A DNA stretch of 64,000 bases from an uncultured Clostridia bacterium (GTDB lineage: Bacteria > Bacillota > Clostridia > Oscillospirales > Acutalibacteraceae): positions 1-64,000 of the forward strand of contig CAMEBF010000005.1 in NCBI GenBank assembly GCA_945912145.1, in the 5' to 3' direction. Position 1 is the stretch's first letter. Each line of letters opens with the position of its first letter. Of the stretch, positions 24,148 to 32,176 are shown one piece after another. Made by a program: the position numbers and the translations under genes. Below the pieces are notes generated by a model, which was not told where the DNA came from, ran no database searches, and saw only the letters and a program-made list of their open reading frames with translations.

Positions 24148-26331
24148 TTATAGATAAATATCTTCACCCTCAAACCGAACGCCGGTTTCGGCGCTGTAGT
24201 AATCGGGATTGGTCAGCATATAGATGCCGCTTCCGAAATCATCAACGGCGTGCTGCTTTTTCAGCGTTTCCCATTCGTAGACATACACGGAGAAACAGTA
24301 TTTCTGCAGCTTTCTCGCGCTGCCGCGGTGCGTTTCTTCGAGCTCTCGCAGCAGAGCGCGGCTCACGTCGTCCTGCGCGACGGCGACGGAAACCGTTTGC
24401 GAATCAATCAGGCGCATTTCACGGCTGTACGTATCAAACGGAATGGATTGCAGCGAACGGCACTTCTGCGTGAGAGAATGGCTGACGATCTCGTCGCGCT
24501 TTGTGAAGAACAGCCGGTCGTAGTAGGTGCGGATTGCTTCGGGTGACGCAATATCAGAGAATTCTTTCAGAATTCCCGCTGTCACGGCGGCGCGTTCGTC
24601 CGGCATCCGCTGTCCGGCTGTTTCCGTTCTTTCAAAAATGAAAACATCGGCGTTTTCGCGTTTGCCCTCACGGTTGCATCGGCCTCCGGCCTGCAGAATG
24701 CTGTCGAGCCCGGATAATTCGCGGAAGACGGTGTAAAAATCCAGATCAACGCCGGCTTCGATGAGCGATGTGGAAATGACCGTAATCCGTCTTTCCGGCG
24801 GTACGTTTCCGTCCGGGAAATCGCGACTGAGCGCTTGCAGTTCTTCCCGGATCTCGCCCAGAACCCGTTCGCGGTCAAAAGCCGTCATGTATGTTGAGAG
24901 ATGATATTTTTTTCCGGCGGCTTTGGCATAGAGCATGGCTGCGGCCTTTCTCGTGTTGACGACAACGAGCTTCGACGGCGCGTCAGCTCCTTTTGCGAGC
25001 AGCTCTTCATCGGACAGCATTCCCAACGGTACGAAGCGGCATTTTTGAAATTTGTCAAAATCGGAACGGTCGGTGATAAGATCCGTCACGACCGAGCTTT
25101 TGAGAGAATAGGTTTCAAAGAGCTTTGCGAAGTCGGGCATGGTTGCCGTCAGGAAAACGGCTTCGCTGTGGAGTGTTTTTGTGATGCAGGATATCGCGCG
25201 CAGACACGGCTGTAAATACGGTATCGGCATCAGGTGCGCTTCGTCAAAGACGAGAATACTGTCCGCCGTGTTGTGAAGTTTTCGGAGCTTGCCGCGCTTG
25301 TTGCCGTAGACGGATTCAAAAAACTGCACCGCCGTTGTGATGATGATGTCGGCGTTCCAGTTTTCGGCGGCAAAGAGAGCCGCCTTGCGGTAGTCTTCAT
25401 CAAGATCGGCGTTGTCCTCATAGGAAAATGTGGACTGATGCCGCAGAATGTGTGTATCGTCGCCGAAAAGATTCTCAAAAACCGCCGCCGTCTGTTCAAT
25501 GATGCTGTTGTAGGGAATGATGTAGATGATGCGCCGTTTGCCTGTCCGGATGGCGCGCTCCAAGGCGAATTTCATGCTGCAAAGCGTTTTGCCGCTGCCG
25601 GTGGGCATATTCATCAGATAGATTTCGGCGTCAGTACCGATCTTTTCAAACGCTTGCTGCTGCAAGGCGGCACGGGTCTTTTGCAGCGGTGTTTCACAGT
25701 GGAAAGAGCGCAGCTTTTCATTGAGTTTCTGAAGACAGGCGGAGAATGACGACCGCAGCGGCTCTCTGTTTTCACCCTCTGCAAACTGCGCGGTATCGAG
25801 CGAATCGGCGTCCGTCAGACATGAAAAGCAATAGCGGACGAGAAAGGCGAATTTCTCGAGCACATCTTCCTCAGAATCGACGCCGTTTGTTAAATACTTG
25901 TTGAATTGCATAGCGTCCGGCGTCGGGAGAGTAAGCTCCGAACGCCAGGCGGAGAAATCCTCCGTTTGGCGCTTCAGTCGGCCGTAAAGCGTCGTCATCT
26001 CTTCCGTATCGGCAATGGTTCCGCAGTCGGGAAGTCCCGTATGATGCCCCGCAATGCAGAGCTCAGCGAGTAACGCCGCCGGACTGTTCGGCAGCAGCTC
26101 CCGGCAGACTTTTGCACCGCAGACGGAATGCTCAATGCGGATATTGCTCCCTGCGATCCGCTTCCGGAAAGAGGGCTGATATTTCCCTACGTCGTGCAGC
26201 AGCCCGATGAAGCGGCAGAGCGTTTTCAGCTCGTCCACGGCAAAGTCTTCGCATAACCGCGCCGTGTTCTCGCTGTGTTCCCGGACAGTCTGGATTGCTC
26301 CGTCCTCATTTTTGTGCGCGATGGCTTGCAT
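24148..26331 (-). CDS. cas3: CRISPR-associated helicase-nuclease Cas3
   Basis: Cas3 is recruited by Cascade to unwind and degrade target DNA. The 727-residue protein has an N-terminal HD nuclease domain (His and Asp at residues 46-47 in GLLHDVGKYQ, then EHSVCG and AGHHTGLPD). The superfamily 2 helicase follows: PTGSGKT at about 243-249, the DEAH box at 363-366, TATMPDF and the motif VI region SLIEAGVDLDF. GGAGG six bases before the ATG sets the start. It is the first gene of a seven-gene operon with a visible promoter and an 86-base leader. Confidence 0.97.
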   Translation of the reverse strand: MQAIAHKNEDGAIQTVREHSENTARLCEDFAVDELKTLCRFIGLLHDVGKYQPSFRKRIAGSNIRIEHSVCGAKVCRELLPNSPAALLAELCIAGHHTGLPDCGTIADTEEMTTLYGRLKRQTEDFSAWRSELTLPTPDAMQFNKYLTNGVDSEEDVLEKFAFLVRYCFSCLTDADSLDTAQFAEGENREPLRSSFSACLQKLNEKLRSFHCETPLQKTRAALQQQAFEKIGTDAEIYLMNMPTGSGKTLCSMKFALERAIRTGKRRIIYIIPYNSIIEQTAAVFENLFGDDTHILRHQSTFSYEDNADLDEDYRKAALFAAENWNADIIITTAVQFFESVYGNKRGKLRKLHNTADSILVFDEAHLMPIPYLQPCLRAISCITKTLHSEAVFLTATMPDFAKLFETYSLKSSVVTDLITDRSDFDKFQKCRFVPLGMLSDEELLAKGADAPSKLVVVNTRKAAAMLYAKAAGKKYHLSTYMTAFDRERVLGEIREELQALSRDFPDGNVPPERRITVISTSLIEAGVDLDFYTVFRELSGLDSILQAGGRCNREGKRENADVFIFERTETAGQRMPDERAAVTAGILKEFSDIASPEAIRTYYDRLFFTKRDEIVSHSLTQKCRSLQSIPFDTYSREMRLIDSQTVSVAVAQDDVSRALLRELEETHRGSARKLQKYCFSVYVYEWETLKKQHAVDDFGSGIYMLTNPDYYSAETGVRFEGEDIYL

Positions 26332-26376
26332 AAAACGCCTCCGTTTCGGTATTTTTGTTCAAATGTGAGCCGAAAA

Positions 26377-26394
26377 AGTCCCATAAACGGGACT
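26377..26394 (-). promoter_or_regulatory. hairpin in the leader of the cas operon
   Basis: On the minus strand AGTCCC GTTTAT GGGACT is followed by TTTTTC, about 25 bases after the predicted transcription start and before the cas3 ribosome site. It resembles a short intrinsic terminator and could attenuate cas expression. Confidence 0.5.
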
Positions 26395-26423
26395 GATAAT
26401 TTTCCAAAACAATATTTTTCTCC

Positions 26424-26452
26424 ATTATATATCAGTTCCACGGAAAAATCAA
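26424..26452 (-). promoter_or_regulatory. promoter of the cas operon
   Basis: On the minus strand -35 TTGATT (26447-26452) and a perfect -10 TATAAT (26424-26429) are 17 bases apart. The predicted start is near 26417, giving an 86-base leader before cas3. Confidence 0.75.
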
Positions 26453-26568
26453 GAAAAATTGACAAATTTTGCAAATAAATAAGGATGATATTCTGAAAAA
26501 TTCTGTTTTTTGATCGGACTTGCACGAAGAATTTGTCCTTCCGATATACTGTAGGGAGGTGACGGAGC

Positions 26569-27267
26569 ATGAGCTTTGCGGCATTGGCGGAATTTTTCAG
26601 AGGACTTTTATTCTTTGCGCTGCATCTGGGCAATCCGAACGCGTTTCCAAAACCGCTTTCCAAGAAAGAGGAACAGGAAGCGATTGAGAAGGCCGGCAAA
26701 GGGGACAGGGAAGCGCGAAATCTCCTGGTGGAGCATAATCTGCGTCTGGTCGTGCATATCATCAAAAAGTATTACGCAGGCTATAACGATCAGGACGATC
26801 TGATTTCCATCGGCACGATCGGGCTGATCAAGGGCGTCAACAGCTACAATCCCGAAAAGGGCGTCAAGCTCGCGACGTACTCGGCGCGGTGTATTGAGAA
26901 TGAGATTCTGATGCACTTCCGCGGTATGAAGAAAACGGCGCAGGATATTTCTATGAGCGACCCGATTGAGACGGACGGAGAGGGCAATCCGCTGACGCTG
27001 GCTGACATCATCAGTACGGATGATACCATCGTGGAGGATATTGACGCGAAATGCAAATGCGCACAGGTGCGCAAACTCATTGAGGAGATAAAAAATCCGC
27101 GGGATAAGACGATCATCATGCTGCGTTACGGGCTTGACGGCAGCGAGCCGAAGACCCAGCAGGAGGTCGCGGATTTATTGGGGATTTCCAGAAGCTATGT
27201 CTCCCGCATCGAAACCAGAGTTTTAGCCAATTTACGCAAACGCATGGAAAATGAGAGCAGCCTGTAA
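26569..27267 (+). CDS. sigK: late mother-cell sporulation sigma factor SigK
   Basis: SigK directs late gene expression in the mother cell during spore formation. The 232-residue protein has a hydrophobic N-terminal pro-sequence (MSFAALAEFFRGLLFFALHL), then sigma region 2 (NLLVEHNLRLVVHIIKKYY, DLISIGTIGLIKGV) and region 4 (EVADLLGISRSYVSRIE). The gene is intact, not split by a skin-type element. AGGGAGGTGACGGAG precedes the ATG. It is divergent from the cas operon. The presence of sigK makes the organism a likely spore former. Confidence 0.93.
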   Translation: MSFAALAEFFRGLLFFALHLGNPNAFPKPLSKKEEQEAIEKAGKGDREARNLLVEHNLRLVVHIIKKYYAGYNDQDDLISIGTIGLIKGVNSYNPEKGVKLATYSARCIENEILMHFRGMKKTAQDISMSDPIETDGEGNPLTLADIISTDDTIVEDIDAKCKCAQVRKLIEEIKNPRDKTIIMLRYGLDGSEPKTQQEVADLLGISRSYVSRIETRVLANLRKRMENESSL

Positions 27268-27287
27268 AAAAAGATGATGGCAGACTC

Positions 27288-27316
27288 TTGCAAAAGAGTT
27301 TGTTTTCGTGTATAAT
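27288..27316 (+). promoter_or_regulatory. promoter of the FMN-binding protein gene
   Basis: TTGCAA (27288-27293) and a perfect TATAAT (27311-27316) are 17 bases apart, 30 bases before the start codon. Confidence 0.75.
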
Positions 27317-27345
27317 GGAGACAAAAACAAGAGGTGAGGAAAAAT

Positions 27346-27801
27346 ATGAGACGCAAAGAACGGGAAATTACCGACCGTGATGAGCTGCTCGCGGTGTTGG
27401 AACGCTGCTTTACCTGCCGCGTGGCGTTATTTGACGGTGATTATCCTTATATTGTTCCGATGAATTACGGCGTAAAAGCAGAAACAGACGGCGTCTGTCT
27501 TTATTTTCACGGCGCGTCAGAGGGCAAAAAAATGGATTTGCTCCGGCAGAACCCGAAGGTGGGATTTGAAGTCGATCGGCATGAACCGTATGAAGCCGGC
27601 AGTCTGACATCGAAATATGAAAGCGTTGTCGGGGTAGGGGAATTGTCCGTTGTGACGGACGAAGAAGAGAAAGACCGGGCGATTCGCATCATAACCGAGC
27701 ATTACGAGATAGCTTTTACGCAGGATTTTGCTGCCTGCATGCCGCAAACAACGATTTTAAAGTTGACTGTAAAAAGCATGACGGGGAAGCGGAATCTCTG
27801 A
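27346..27801 (+). CDS. pyridoxamine 5'-phosphate oxidase-like FMN-binding protein
   Basis: This 151-residue cytosolic protein belongs to the split-barrel flavin-binding family that includes NimA-type nitroimidazole reductases. Visible blocks are TCRVALFDGDYPYIVPMNYG, LYFHGASEGKKMDLLRQNP and KYESVVGVGELSVV. Members bind FMN or heme; the substrate is unknown here. The ATG at 27346 has GAGGTGAGG upstream; the frame is open a few codons further, without a better site. A hairpin shared with the opposite gene follows. Confidence 0.88.
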   Translation: MRRKEREITDRDELLAVLERCFTCRVALFDGDYPYIVPMNYGVKAETDGVCLYFHGASEGKKMDLLRQNPKVGFEVDRHEPYEAGSLTSKYESVVGVGELSVVTDEEEKDRAIRIITEHYEIAFTQDFAACMPQTTILKLTVKSMTGKRNL

Positions 27802-27817
27802 TTGCGAAAGCATAAAA

Positions 27818-27858
27818 AAAGAGTACGGAAGCTGTTTTTTGCTTTCGTACTCTTTGTC
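27818..27858. terminator. bidirectional terminator
   Basis: AAAGAGTACGGAAGC (27818-27832) pairs with GCTTTCGTACTCTTT (27841-27855), with one mismatch. A run of seven T on the minus strand makes it a clear end for the dockerin gene at 27868; it also ends the plus-strand gene. Confidence 0.8.
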
Positions 27859-27867
27859 AATTATGTT

Positions 27868-28968
27868 TCAGATTCTATCGAGTCCTGCCGCGACGCGCAA
27901 CGCTTTTCGCGCGTCCTGAATGTCGATCTTTCCATCCGCATTGATGTCGGCTTTCGCTTTTTGCGCGTTGGAAAGCGTCTCTAATTTTGCCGCGTACCGC
28001 AGGATCAGTCTTGCGTCTGAGGCGTCTATGGTTCCGTTTCCGTTGAGATCGCCCTTAATGTTCGACGAGCTTCCCGAGTTGCCGGCGTAGACGGTGTACC
28101 GCAAATTAATCCATCCGGTGAGCCCTCTGACTGTGATCTTCCCCCAATCGCCGGAAACCTGCGTCACCGTGACGGTCGTGCCGTTCGGGAGAGATGAGGT
28201 GATGGTGGCATAGTTTGTGCCCGGACCGCTGCGGACGTTCAAGGCACTTGCGGTAACGATATAACGACCGGGCTGATAGGACAGAGACGGCGTCGACCCC
28301 GAGAATGAAAGTGCATTGCAGTAGGAATATGCGGTATTGCGTCTTGTCGGACTGCTGGAGGCTGTCCGGTCGGCCATCGCCGCCTGATAGATGTGATTCA
28401 GCGTGACCTTCCCGGCGGATCCTGCCGCGCTGATGGCGGCGGAAGCGACGCGCGCCGCGCCGTTTGAGCCCATCTGATTTTCAAGATCCGCAAAGTACAC
28501 AAGCACTTTCCCGTCGGTGATGCCCATGGCTTGTCCGTGTAAAATATAGTTTGTGATGTCCTGTTCGGCAAGAGAGTCCTGCGCCTTTTTGCTCGCGCCC
28601 GTTGCGAGCAGCTTTTCGACGGCCGCTTTTTCGGCGGCGGTGAAGGTGCGGGATTCCCAGCTGCTTGCTGTCAGAATCTCGTTTGTAAGGTCTTTCCCGA
28701 GGAGCTGCTCTGCGGTTTTTTGATCGGCGGAGACAATCGTTTTCAGTAAATTCAGCGCGCGAGTCGCGTGCCAGCCGATTTTGCCGAGACTGACGGCGCC
28801 CACGTCGTTGGCGAGAACGGAGGTATAGACGCCCTCGTTGCGGTAGATCAGCTCAAGTGCTGCGTCAACAATGTCTTCGGTGGTATAGGCCGTCGCGGTG
28901 AACGCGCCGGAGATTAGCATTAGGAAGCACAGAAGATATGCCGTCGCTTTTTTCAGAAGTTGTTTCAT
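27868..28968 (-). CDS. secreted lysozyme-like protein with SH3 domain and dockerin
   Basis: The 366-residue product has a signal peptide (1-27) and an N-terminal helical domain (about 30-200, starting LELIYRNEGVYTSVLANDVG) that resembles lysozyme-type cell-wall hydrolases, with Glu45 as a candidate catalytic acid. A bacterial SH3 domain follows (about 236-293, ALNVRSGPGTNYATI). It ends in a type I dockerin (304-366, GDLNGNGTID, DINADGKID, each followed by a DAR helix). The ATG at 28968 was chosen for GGAGAG upstream. Hydrolase activity is inference. It is one of four dockerin proteins in the window. Confidence 0.8.
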   Translation of the reverse strand: MKQLLKKATAYLLCFLMLISGAFTATAYTTEDIVDAALELIYRNEGVYTSVLANDVGAVSLGKIGWHATRALNLLKTIVSADQKTAEQLLGKDLTNEILTASSWESRTFTAAEKAAVEKLLATGASKKAQDSLAEQDITNYILHGQAMGITDGKVLVYFADLENQMGSNGAARVASAAISAAGSAGKVTLNHIYQAAMADRTASSSPTRRNTAYSYCNALSFSGSTPSLSYQPGRYIVTASALNVRSGPGTNYATITSSLPNGTTVTVTQVSGDWGKITVRGLTGWINLRYTVYAGNSGSSSNIKGDLNGNGTIDASDARLILRYAAKLETLSNAQKAKADINADGKIDIQDARKALRVAAGLDRI

Positions 28969-29254
28969 GACAGCTCTCCTTTCTTGCGTAGCATTATACA
29001 ATAAAACGAAAAATTTGTCAAATCCGCCCCGGATCAGATAAAAGACAGATTGTTGAAATTACCAATATAGGTGTCGGAATTATCATAAATGTTGAAAGAA
29101 ACAGTCCGATTAAACAGACATTTTAGATAATTTACATAATGAAATAAGGATTATTGTCAAAATATTTTGTATGGTTTTTTTCTTGCCTTTGAAACCTCCA
29201 TATGGTAAAATAAAAATTATAAGAATACTTTTTTCAGAAAGGGATGTGTACATC

Positions 29255-30523
29255 TTGAACAAATCCAATCGTTCCTTCAAGGCATTATCCGTATTTTTAT
29301 CCGTTCTGATTCTCTGCTCGGTCATCGCACCGGCGGCCTCGGCGGCAGGCGTTGATGGTTCGCTCTTACCGTCCGGTTTCCGCGTCACGGGAGAATCGAC
29401 CTACCATGTGGTCGGCGGCGTAACGGAGCGGCATTTCACCATCAATAACCAATCCAATTCCAACCAGATCAATAGCTATACGCTTGAGGTTGATCTGAAC
29501 GATCCCGATATTTCGATCGTTGCCGGTTATAACGACGGCGATTTTGACGGTTGGGGACGCGCCACGGTGCTCGATCAGGCTGCGGCGATCGAAGCCAAGC
29601 GCGGCGTTCATGTCATCGGCGGTCTCAACGCGGATTTCTTCAATAAAGAAACCGGCGCCCCCATCGGCTTGCTGGTCATGGACGGCATCGTCGGACACGA
29701 TTCGTCCTATGAACCGTTTTTCGGCATTACGAAGGACGGCAAGGCGGTTATCCGGCCGGCGTATTCTTCCTATGATGATATCGTTGAGGGTGTCGGCGGC
29801 AACGCGATTCTGGTAAAGGACGGTAAGGTTGTCCTGGACGATACCGGCTATCTCGCACCCCGTACGGCGATCGGTATCAAAGCCGACGGCACATTGGTGT
29901 TCTTTGCTGCGGACGGTCGTATGGAGCCGGAATCCTGCGGTATGAACAACGGTCAGATCGCGCATACAATGCTCGCGCTCGGCTGTGTTGACGCGCTTTC
30001 TCTTGACGGCGGCGGCTCCGCGACGCTGATTGCGCGCCGTGAGGCGGACAATGTGCTTGCGACGAGAAACAAGCCCTGCTACGGTTTTGACCGTCCGGTT
30101 TCCACTTCTCTCATGATCTGTTCTTCGGCTGAACCGACCGGCGTATTTGATCACGTCGCGTTTTCTTCTGACCGTTATAAGTGTAATCCGGATTCGAGTG
30201 TTGCGCTTTCCGTCAGAGGTGTTGACGAATATGGATTCTCGGCAAGCCTGCCCGGTGTGGGATATCTGCAGGTGGCGGATAAGAGCTACGGTTATGTAGT
30301 CGGTTCTGTTTTCCATGCCAACGGCAAAAGCGGCACGGTCGCGGTGAATTATGTGTTGGATGGTGAAGTTGTCGGGACAACGACCATCGAGATCGATCAG
30401 AGTCATAACGATATGTTCACGGAAATGCTGCGTAAGGTGCTGCAGGCGATTATGAATATCTTCCAGTTGTTTGATTTTGCCATTGAGAAAATTAAGACAA
30501 CGGACGGCATTCCGCTGATTTAA
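29255..30523 (+). CDS. secreted phosphodiester glycosidase (NAGPA domain)
   Basis: The 422-residue protein has a signal peptide ending near APAASAAG. A NAGPA/DUF2233-type domain follows, with GGLNADFFNKETGAPIGLLV, the middle RTAIGIKADGTLVFFAADGR and the typical C-terminal block ALSLDGGGSATLIA. Such domains cleave sugar phosphodiesters, in bacteria often of cell-wall polymers. A C-terminal extension of about 130 residues includes an immunoglobulin-like part (VALSVRGVDEYGFSA). The start is probably TTG 29255 with AAAGGGA upstream; GTG 29246 is an alternative. The 286 bases before it are AT-rich with no other gene seen. Confidence 0.87.
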   Translation: MNKSNRSFKALSVFLSVLILCSVIAPAASAAGVDGSLLPSGFRVTGESTYHVVGGVTERHFTINNQSNSNQINSYTLEVDLNDPDISIVAGYNDGDFDGWGRATVLDQAAAIEAKRGVHVIGGLNADFFNKETGAPIGLLVMDGIVGHDSSYEPFFGITKDGKAVIRPAYSSYDDIVEGVGGNAILVKDGKVVLDDTGYLAPRTAIGIKADGTLVFFAADGRMEPESCGMNNGQIAHTMLALGCVDALSLDGGGSATLIARREADNVLATRNKPCYGFDRPVSTSLMICSSAEPTGVFDHVAFSSDRYKCNPDSSVALSVRGVDEYGFSASLPGVGYLQVADKSYGYVVGSVFHANGKSGTVAVNYVLDGEVVGTTTIEIDQSHNDMFTEMLRKVLQAIMNIFQLFDFAIEKIKTTDGIPLI

Positions 30524-30541
30524 TCCAAAACCGAATTAAGA

Positions 30542-30571
30542 AAGGCAGTCGGTTGCTGACTGCCTTTTTTT
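30542..30571 (+). terminator. Rho-independent terminator
   Basis: AAGGCAGTC (30542-30550) pairs with GACTGCCTT, followed by a T run; it ends the phosphodiester glycosidase transcript. Confidence 0.85.
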
Positions 30572-30602
30572 GACGGATTGAAGAGACTTCTGCTTTTTCC
30601 TG

Positions 30603-30631
30603 TTGACATCATTTGCCGCTTATTGTAAAAT
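30603..30631 (+). promoter_or_regulatory. promoter of the small Cys-rich protein gene
   Basis: A perfect TTGACA (30603-30608) and TAAAAT (30626-30631) are 17 bases apart, 24 bases before the TTG start. Confidence 0.7.
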
Positions 30632-30655
30632 AACAAGGGAAAGAGGGGAAGTCCG

Positions 30656-30865
30656 TTGAAGAAAACACTTTACGGCGGCGAAGTTTCGCCGCGCTGTTCC
30701 TATTGTGCGCACGGAAACAGCATCGGCACGGAAATTCTGTGTAAAAAAATGGGCGTGATGCAGCCGGATTCCTGTTGCAAGAAATTCCGCTATGATCCGC
30801 TCAAACGTGTTCCGAGAACGGCGGTGATTCAGAAGGATTTTTCACCGGAGGATTTCAAACTCTGA
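30656..30865 (+). CDS. small cysteine-rich conserved hypothetical protein
   Basis: This 69-residue cytosolic protein has a CSYC pair, a single Cys in ILCKKMG and a CC pair in SCCKKFRYDPLKR, an arrangement that suggests a metal site. It ends PEDFKL. It starts with TTG after AAAGAGGGG and has a good promoter upstream. Its stop is one base from the convergent stop of another Cys-rich small protein. Function unknown. Confidence 0.75.
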   Translation: MKKTLYGGEVSPRCSYCAHGNSIGTEILCKKMGVMQPDSCCKKFRYDPLKRVPRTAVIQKDFSPEDFKL

Positions 30866-30866
30866 T

Positions 30867-31061
30867 TTAATTCTGCTTGCGGACAATGCGGTATTCGTCA
30901 TTGTCCCGATAATACGGGCAGGCTCGGAAATCGCCTAAGATAAAGTGCAGCATTTCGTCCTCATCGAGATCCATCGCGCAGCAGTAGGTGTCGCTTTCTT
31001 CATCGTAATAATAGTTCTCGCAGCTCTCGCAATTGACGGCTGCGTTCTTTTTTTCTGTCAT
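30867..31061 (-). CDS. small cysteine-rich conserved hypothetical protein (DUF6472-like)
   Basis: This 64-residue acidic protein has CESCENYYYDEESDTYCC and LDEDEMLHFILGDFRACPYY, a pattern I associate with a small clostridial family (DUF6472, from memory and not checked). Cysteines suggest metal binding. The ATG at 31061 is preceded by AGGAGT; the longer open frame upstream is unlikely. It faces the Cys-rich gene at 30656, and its 5' end lies close to the leaderless promoter at 31118. Confidence 0.75.
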   Translation of the reverse strand: MTEKKNAAVNCESCENYYYDEESDTYCCAMDLDEDEMLHFILGDFRACPYYRDNDEYRIVRKQN

Positions 31062-31117
31062 GCGTATCACTCCTGCAATAATTTTATCACGGGGAGCAGA
31101 ATTTGGCAAGAAAAAGG

Positions 31118-31145
31118 TTGATTTTTTCGTCGGATTTGTTATAAT
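31118..31145 (+). promoter_or_regulatory. promoter placed for a leaderless transcript
   Basis: TTGATT (31118-31123) and a perfect TATAAT (31140-31145) are 16 bases apart. The expected start falls at the ATG at 31153. No Shine-Dalgarno sequence precedes that ATG. Confidence 0.75.
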
Positions 31146-31152
31146 GATTTTT

Positions 31153-31686
31153 ATGAAATATGACGTTATTCGAGGAAACAGAAAAACCATCGCCTTGCAA
31201 ATCAGGCAGGACGGCAGTCTGATTGTCCGTGCGCCGCAGCGATGCGCACAGAAAACGATCGAAGCGTTTGTGGCGTCCCAGACGGATTGGATCGAAAAAA
31301 CGCTCCGGAAGGTCGAACGCAAACGGGAGAATGCCGCTCGCTATGCGATCCCGGAGAGCGAAAAGGCGCGTTATGTCGAAGAAGCCAAAAAGCTTTTTCC
31401 GCAAAAAGTCGCGTACTGGAGCGAGATTATGGGTTTGCAGCCGTCTTATGTGAAGATCACTTCCGCCGAAAAGCGATACGGGAGCTGCAACAGCAAAAAA
31501 GGTCTGTGTTTTTCTTACCGTCTGATGGCGTATCCGGATCGAGCGATCGATTATGTTGTCGTGCACGAACTGGCGCATATCCGTTATCAGAACCACAGCC
31601 GCGATTTTTACGCGCTGATCGAACGTTATCTGCCCGATTATCGGGAATGTGAAAAAATCTTACAGCATGAAGGAGACGATTCATAA
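31153..31686 (+). CDS. YgjP-like metallopeptidase (M48/WLM-related)
   Basis: This 177-residue cytosolic protein belongs to the YgjP/DUF45 metal-dependent hydrolases. The N-terminal beta region starts MKYDVIRGNRKTIALQIRQD. The zinc site is VVVHELAHIRYQNHSRDFY, with the HExxH pattern and the usual downstream acidic residue in YLPDYREC. The substrate is unknown. The start is set by the promoter: the ATG sits eight bases past the -10, so the mRNA is probably leaderless; an ATG at 31144 overlaps the -10 and is excluded. Its stop overlaps the start of the SecB-like gene by one base. Confidence 0.88.
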   Translation: MKYDVIRGNRKTIALQIRQDGSLIVRAPQRCAQKTIEAFVASQTDWIEKTLRKVERKRENAARYAIPESEKARYVEEAKKLFPQKVAYWSEIMGLQPSYVKITSAEKRYGSCNSKKGLCFSYRLMAYPDRAIDYVVVHELAHIRYQNHSRDFYALIERYLPDYRECEKILQHEGDDS

Positions 31687-32129
31687 TGGAAAAAGCCGCG
31701 TCCATGCAGGCGTTCAAGGTGGAAAAAGTGGAGTTCACCAACGCCGTTCAGGGACAGAAAAAAATTGAACTCGGGTTCAGCTATTCCTATAATGTCAAAT
31801 ACTCCAAGCAAAATACCTGCATCGGGGAATTCGTCGCAAAAGTGACGGATAAATCCAATCCCGATGAATTCGGCATCACCGTCACGGCAGTCGGCGTCTT
31901 TTCGTTTAAGCAGGGTTCGCTTAAGGAGCGGCTGCACATCGAGACATACAACGAGCTGTTCCCGCATGTCCGTGCTTTTGTCACGACGCTGACCGCGAAC
32001 GCCGGCATTCCGCCGATCATTATTCCGTTTATTGATATTTCTAATAAAGAAATTTATCGTTTTGAAATGGGCAAGGACGGCAAAAAACCGTCTGCGGACG
32101 ATTTCGTCATGCCTGACGACTTACAATAA
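31686..32129 (+). CDS. SecB-like chaperone-fold protein
   Basis: The 147-residue protein has the SecB fold pattern: an N-terminal strand region (FKVEKVEFTNAVQGQKKIEL), a middle strand pair and the SecB-type helix block ETYNELFPHVRAFVTTLTAN followed by GIPPIIIPFIDI. Classical SecB serves protein export in proteobacteria; Firmicute homologues are less understood and some act with toxin-antitoxin modules. No toxin is adjacent. It is translationally coupled (TAATG) to the metallopeptidase gene. Confidence 0.75.
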   Translation: MEKAASMQAFKVEKVEFTNAVQGQKKIELGFSYSYNVKYSKQNTCIGEFVAKVTDKSNPDEFGITVTAVGVFSFKQGSLKERLHIETYNELFPHVRAFVTTLTANAGIPPIIIPFIDISNKEIYRFEMGKDGKKPSADDFVMPDDLQ

Positions 32130-32176
32130 AATTTCAGCAGTCTCAAAAGATTGCTTATTTTGAAAGGAAGATTACT

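Noticed and set aside
29366-30406. Minus-strand frame of 346 codons opposite the phosphodiester glycosidase
   Set aside because: Low-complexity antisense frame rich in Arg and Ile with no start signal; the plus frame has a signal peptide and NAGPA motifs.
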